A stretch of 7,186 bases of DNA from Desulfurococcales archaeon (GTDB lineage Archaea > Thermoproteota > Thermoprotei_A > Sulfolobales > Acidilobaceae): positions 1-7,186 of the forward strand of contig JALUZI010000151.1 of the NCBI GenBank assembly GCA_027012045.1. The letters are read 5' to 3'. The notes below the pieces were generated by a model. The model did not search any database, had not been told where the DNA came from, and saw only the letters and a program-made list of their open reading frames with translations. The position numbers were made by a program, and so were the translations under genes. Positions 4,270 through 7,186 of this stretch are shown here, piece after piece. The number at the start of each line of letters is the position of its first letter. The first letter of the stretch is position 1.

Positions 4270-6081
4270 TTACTCGTAGTAATACTCGCCCTTTGCTTTC
4301 TGCATTCTATCCAGGTAGCTTCCTTCCTTGTTGACTCTCGGCCTCCCGGTGTCCGGGTCTCTTCTGAAGGTTACTCCGAGGTCTCGGAGGAACATGTTCA
4401 TTCCTTCTCTAAGGGGCAAGGGTTGGCTGGCACGGCCCTCGTATCCGGGCTCGCCTAGTATAACTATGAGTTTATCACTGACATAGTCCTCCAACACGAC
4501 GTCGTGCTCTACTACGAAAGCCGCGACTTCCCTGGTCTCGGTGAGGCGTCTGATTGTTTTCGCCACGGTTAGCCTTTCTTCTACGTCTAGATAGGCTGAT
4601 GGCTCGTCTAGGAGGTATATGTCTGCCTCCATAGCTAGTGTCTGTGCAACCGCGAGTTTCTGCAGTTCACCACCACTCAGGTCGCTGACCTGTCTATCGA
4701 ACAGTCTGTCTAGCCTGAGTTTTTTGACTAATTCAATGTAGAGCCAGCTTCCGGGGGCTACTGCCTGAGGGTTTGCGTTTCTGAGTACATCATAGACTGT
4801 GCCCTGGTAGTCTTCGCTCTTTATGTACTGTGGTTTATAGCTTATCTTGTAGTCGCCTAGGACTGCAACGTAGCCATTGCTTGGTTTTATCTTGCCTGCT
4901 ATGGTGTTAACTAGTGTTGTTTTACCGATACCGTTCGGGCCGACTATTCCGATTACTTCGCCTTTGAATATTTTGCCCGGTTCGGCTAGTAGTCTGAAGG
5001 AGCCTCTCCTGACTTCCAGGTCGCTCCACTCTAGATATGGTATGGGCTTTGTTTCTTTCTCCTGTGTAGGCGTATAGGCACGGAATCTTATTGGTTCTTT
5101 CCTGATCCTCATATTTTCTGTTGGAAGGAAGCCGTCTAGGAAGTAGTTTATCCCGTTTCTCACCCCGTAGGGCACTGATACTATTCCGTATACTCCCGGC
5201 TCACCATATATTATGGATACGTTATCTGATAGATAGTCCAGGACGGCTAAATCGTGTTCAACCACTATATAGTACTTGTTTTCCTTCATTTCCCTCCTTA
5301 TGATTTTTGACACCCTTATCCTTTCCCTGACATCTAGATAGCTACTAGGCTCGTCGAAAATGTAAACATCCGCGTCTTTACTGAGAACCGCGGCGATAAG
5401 GAGTTTCTGGAGCTCCCCTCCACTTATTTTCTTCACACTCCTATCCTTAATCTTATCCAGTCCCAGCTCTCTGGCAAATTCATTGGCCACCCCCCTCTCA
5501 TCAGCTTTTTCTAGGAGTTCCCCGACGGTTCCCTTCAAATACTTAGCAAGCAGATCCACATACTGTATTTTGTGGGCAACTCTTAGTTTTCGATCAGCTA
5601 TGCTTTTCAGGTAGTTCTGGAGTTCCGAGCCTCTGAACTTCCTAATTATCTCATCCCAGTCAGGAGGGTTCTCTACCCTGCCAAGATTGGGCTTTATTTC
5701 GCCTGCAAGAATCTTGATAGCCGTCGTTTTGCCAGTCCCGTTTTTACCTATCAAGCCCAGCACTTGACCCCGTTTTGGAACAGGTAACTTGTATAGTTTG
5801 AACCCGTTAACACCGTACCTGTGAACCGCGTCTTCCTCCAGTTCAGATGGTAGATTTACGATCGATATGGCTTTGAAAGGACATTTACGGACACATATAC
5901 CGCAACCTATACAAGTATCCTCGTATATCACAGGTTTATTCTTAAGCTCAGGCTTAGCTTCTATAGCTTTAGTCTTCCCCGTCCGGTTAATAGGACAGAA
6001 CACTATGCACTCATGATGACACTTCGTGGGTTTACATGAATCATAGTCTATTACAGCTATCCTTGTTGCACCGCCTGCCAT
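4270..6081 (-). CDS. ABCE1/Rli1 ribosome recycling ATPase
   Basis: A 603-aa cytoplasmic twin-ATPase that splits terminated ribosomes into subunits together with aRF1 or Pelota. The N-terminal iron-sulfur domain has all eight cysteines for two 4Fe-4S clusters: C16, C21, C25, C29 and C57, C60, C63, C67. NBD1 has Walker A GKNGTGKTT (112-120), signature SGGELQ (220-225), Walker B IFDEPSSYLD (241-250) and switch H276. NBD2 has GPNGIGKTT (381-389), signature SGGELQ (469-474), Walker B LLDEPSAYLD (490-499) and switch H526. Hinge motifs GEPGVYG (293-299) and LGEPGYEG follow each nucleotide domain. The insertion after the NBD1 Walker A (about 130-215) is the usual helix-loop-helix region. Length is normal and nothing is missing. 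Start ATG 6081 has GGGTG 9 nt upstream. It is a single-gene unit upstream of the FBP aldolase/phosphatase gene. Confidence 0.98.
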   Translation of the reverse strand: MAGGATRIAVIDYDSCKPTKCHHECIVFCPINRTGKTKAIEAKPELKNKPVIYEDTCIGCGICVRKCPFKAISIVNLPSELEEDAVHRYGVNGFKLYKLPVPKRGQVLGLIGKNGTGKTTAIKILAGEIKPNLGRVENPPDWDEIIRKFRGSELQNYLKSIADRKLRVAHKIQYVDLLAKYLKGTVGELLEKADERGVANEFARELGLDKIKDRSVKKISGGELQKLLIAAVLSKDADVYIFDEPSSYLDVRERIRVSKIIRREMKENKYYIVVEHDLAVLDYLSDNVSIIYGEPGVYGIVSVPYGVRNGINYFLDGFLPTENMRIRKEPIRFRAYTPTQEKETKPIPYLEWSDLEVRRGSFRLLAEPGKIFKGEVIGIVGPNGIGKTTLVNTIAGKIKPSNGYVAVLGDYKISYKPQYIKSEDYQGTVYDVLRNANPQAVAPGSWLYIELVKKLRLDRLFDRQVSDLSGGELQKLAVAQTLAMEADIYLLDEPSAYLDVEERLTVAKTIRRLTETREVAAFVVEHDVVLEDYVSDKLIVILGEPGYEGRASQPLPLREGMNMFLRDLGVTFRRDPDTGRPRVNKEGSYLDRMQKAKGEYYYE

Positions 6082-6121
6082 ACTCTAATACACCCTGATT
6101 GCCTAAGGTTTGCTTTGAGTG

Positions 6122-6131
6122 GAAAATAAAG
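6122..6131 (-). promoter_or_regulatory. TATA-like box of the ABCE1 gene
   Basis: CTTTATTTTC on the minus strand, centred near 6126, would give a start near 6101 and a leader of about 20 nt containing the GGGTG ribosome binding motif at 6091-6095. Confidence 0.45.
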
Positions 6132-6150
6132 AGGATCTCCATGGTTACAC

Positions 6151-6160
6151 CATATTTATT
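6151..6160 (+). promoter_or_regulatory. TATA-like box for the C/D-box sRNA
   Basis: CATATTTATT on the plus strand is centred near 6156. A start about 25 nt downstream would be near 6181, just before the terminal stem of the sRNA candidate at 6190. It lies back-to-back with the ABCE1 promoter. Confidence 0.4.
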
Positions 6161-6189
6161 GCCTCAAACCCGGTAAACCTATGGAGTTA

Positions 6190-6254
6190 GAGGCTATGAT
6201 GTGTGGTGACGGCACTGAATACCAGGATGTTGACAGGACATGATCCTGAGCCTC
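6190..6254 (+). ncRNA. C/D-box small RNA (2'-O-methylation guide) candidate
   Basis: All elements appear in order and spacing. The terminal stem is GAGGC (6190-6194) with GCCTC (6250-6254), followed by box C ATGATGT (6196-6202), guide 1 of 12 nt GTGGTGACGGCA (6203-6214) and box D' CTGA (6215-6218). Then come a degenerate box C' AGGATGT (6224-6230), guide 2 ending CAGGACATGATC (6234-6245) and box D CTGA (6246-6249). The perfect 5-bp stem touching box C and box D makes the k-turn bound by L7Ae. By the rule of the fifth base upstream of the D box, guide 1 would direct methylation of G in a target beginning TGCCG, and guide 2 of A in a target beginning GATCA. I could not place either target in an rRNA or tRNA from memory. 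It lies in a 193-bp gap, opposite to its neighbours. Box C ends in T instead of A and C' is weak. Confidence 0.72.
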
Positions 6255-6274
6255 CCAGATAAAGCTTCCAGCCG

Positions 6275-6760
6275 TTAAATCATTTTGAGGTAGTTTCTCA
6301 CCACGTTTACTAGGCTCTCCAGTGCTTCCTGGTCAAGTGCGGGTTCCCCGCATTCTTTGGGTGTTTCAGGGGGTTTAGGAAGGAACCGTGTGCCTGGGTG
6401 TTCTCCGGCATGTATTATGCAAACGTTAAAGAAGCCTCTTTCAATTACTTGTCCTCTGATACTCTTAAATAGACGCTTTATCTGGGATTCACCGTAAAGA
6501 ATGGACAATGCCTGTAAGTCTATTGTTTTCATCTTATTCTTTCCCAGCCGGAAAGAGTCTATTGCATGGATAAATGCTGACAGACACTGCAAGGGATGGA
6601 ATTCCTCAGGAGATACTATTAGAAGGGTGTCATCTTTTCTCTCTAACTGTTTCACCTCATCTATGAATTTATCATAATCGAGTAGTGAACCTTTAACAGG
6701 CCATTGCACAATTTTGAAGTAAGTGTCCCCTATTTTTACTTTGCTGCATTTCACGGTCAT
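6275..6760 (-). CDS. Probable KEOPS complex subunit Cgi121
   Basis: A 161-aa protein most resembling archaeal Cgi121 (TPRKB family). Cgi121 binds the tRNA 3' CCA end and the Bud32 kinase in the KEOPS complex that makes t6A at position 37 of ANN-decoding tRNAs. What I see is an N-terminal beta region (about 8-25), a helical block FHPLQCLSAFIHAIDSF (54-70), a GKNKMKTIDLQALSILYGESQIKRLFKSIG-like region (73-101, written IRG here), and FFNVCIIHAGE (110-120). The middle region fits the family's pattern of a conserved lysine/asparagine turn, a helix ending in a G-x-x-Q-I motif, and a following helix. The proline- and cysteine-containing tail (122-145) looks lineage-specific. Its ATG overlaps the stop of the phosphoribosyltransferase (ATGA), so the two are translationally coupled. 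Assignment is by pattern only; a hypothetical protein remains possible. Confidence 0.55.
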   Translation of the reverse strand: MTVKCSKVKIGDTYFKIVQWPVKGSLLDYDKFIDEVKQLERKDDTLLIVSPEEFHPLQCLSAFIHAIDSFRLGKNKMKTIDLQALSILYGESQIKRLFKSIRGQVIERGFFNVCIIHAGEHPGTRFLPKPPETPKECGEPALDQEALESLVNVVRNYLKMI

Positions 6761-7186
6761 CCGAGTTCACGCTTTACCTCGTTTTTCTCCCATGGGAATA
6801 CTATCCATTTAGTAGAGCTAGCCCCGTAGTAGTCGGGGATAAACGTGCTCCAGGGCTTTATGTAGAGTGTAGCTGTCTTTATCTGCTCCGGACCGTATAG
6901 ATTTATAGCGCTGAGAGCTACTTGGAGGCTTTTACCAGTGTCCGATACATCATCCACTATTAGGACGTTCTTCTCGGATACGTCGAGGGTTAGAGGCTGT
7001 CTTATTACAGGTTTGTGACGGGTTTCACCGGGTCTCTGGTAGAACATTACTTCTATTATGCCAAGGTCTCTGATACCTAGGTAATCTGCTATGATTCTAG
7101 CGGGTACAATGCCTCCTCTCATTATGCCCACTATGACGTCTGCCCTGTATCTGTCTTTCATTATCTTTGAAGCTATCAGCTCAGAG
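6757..7186 (-). CDS. Phosphoribosyltransferase (Hpt/Gpt-like), N terminus outside window
   Basis: A PRTase-fold protein, probably a purine-base phosphoribosyltransferase of the archaeal Hpt1/Gpt-like group (COG2236 style). These transfer ribose 5-phosphate from PRPP to a base. The PRPP-binding loop VLIVDDVSDTGKS is intact, with the paired acidic residues and the TGKS turn. DVIVGIMRGGIVPARIIADYLGI is the first strand-loop-helix that binds pyrophosphate. KPWSTFIPDYYGASSTKWIVFPWE near the C terminus matches the aromatic end of this subgroup. The frame stays open past ATG 7161 to the window edge, giving SELIASKIMKDRYRADVIVG, and relatives have a helix there, so the true start is probably outside and ATG 7161 is internal. 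Base specificity cannot be told. It precedes and overlaps the Cgi121-like gene by 4 bp. Confidence 0.82.
   Translation of the reverse strand, partial: SELIASKIMKDRYRADVIVGIMRGGIVPARIIADYLGIRDLGIIEVMFYQRPGETRHKPVIRQPLTLDVSEKNVLIVDDVSDTGKSLQVALSAINLYGPEQIKTATLYIKPWSTFIPDYYGASSTKWIVFPWEKNEVKRELG

Noticed and set aside
4267..5303. Plus-strand open frames opposite ABCE1 (4267-4458, 4877-5077, 5121-5303)
   Set aside because: They are antisense shadows of a complete ABCE1.

Overview
The window is chromosomal DNA from a hyperthermophile-type archaeon, most likely Thermoproteota (Crenarchaeota) and plausibly Desulfurococcales. The evidence is a complete ABCE1/Rli1, a bifunctional archaeal fructose-1,6-bisphosphate aldolase/phosphatase, a short (220 aa) archaeal triosephosphate isomerase, a probable KEOPS Cgi121 subunit, tRNA genes that encode their own CCA, TTG starts, T-rich boxes about 25 nt upstream of inferred transcription starts, and a C/D-box guide RNA. 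The order is inferred from gene style only; no species can be named.

Layout. Bases 1-247 hold nothing recognisable. Bases 248-382 hold an orphan 3' half of a tRNA (T-arm, acceptor 3' strand, CCA) directly preceded by a highly structured segment; no matching 5' half lies in the window. Next comes an enoyl-CoA hydratase-family gene (467-1201, +), a T-run terminator, a promoter and an intact tRNA-Val(CAC) (1249-1326). Downstream of the tRNA is a DUF104-type antitoxin plus MazF/PemK-type toxin operon (1441-1948). It is bounded at 2097-2126 by an exact 30-base repeat of the tRNA-Val 3' end. That second copy still carries a recognisable anticodon loop, so the 0.8 kb toxin-antitoxin segment looks like the scar of an element integrated in tRNA-Val.

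From 2301 onward all protein genes are on the minus strand. In transcription order they are: a phosphoribosyltransferase cut by the window end, a Cgi121-like gene translationally coupled to it by an ATGA overlap, ABCE1, FBP aldolase/phosphatase, and triosephosphate isomerase. Between the Cgi121-like gene and ABCE1, on the plus strand, lies a 65-nt C/D-box sRNA candidate (6190-6254) with C, D', C' and D boxes, a 5-bp terminal stem and its own upstream T/A-rich box.

Functionally, the triosephosphate isomerase and FBP aldolase/phosphatase form a compact gluconeogenic pair: GAP and DHAP are interconverted, condensed, and dephosphorylated to fructose 6-phosphate. ABCE1 (ribosome recycling), the Cgi121-like protein (tRNA t6A modification) and the C/D sRNA (2'-O-methylation guide) form a translation and RNA-modification neighbourhood. 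The left third is a tRNA-rich zone with signs of recombination. The points most worth checking are the orphan tRNA half with its upstream fold, the tRNA-Val-flanked toxin-antitoxin scar, and the C/D sRNA.
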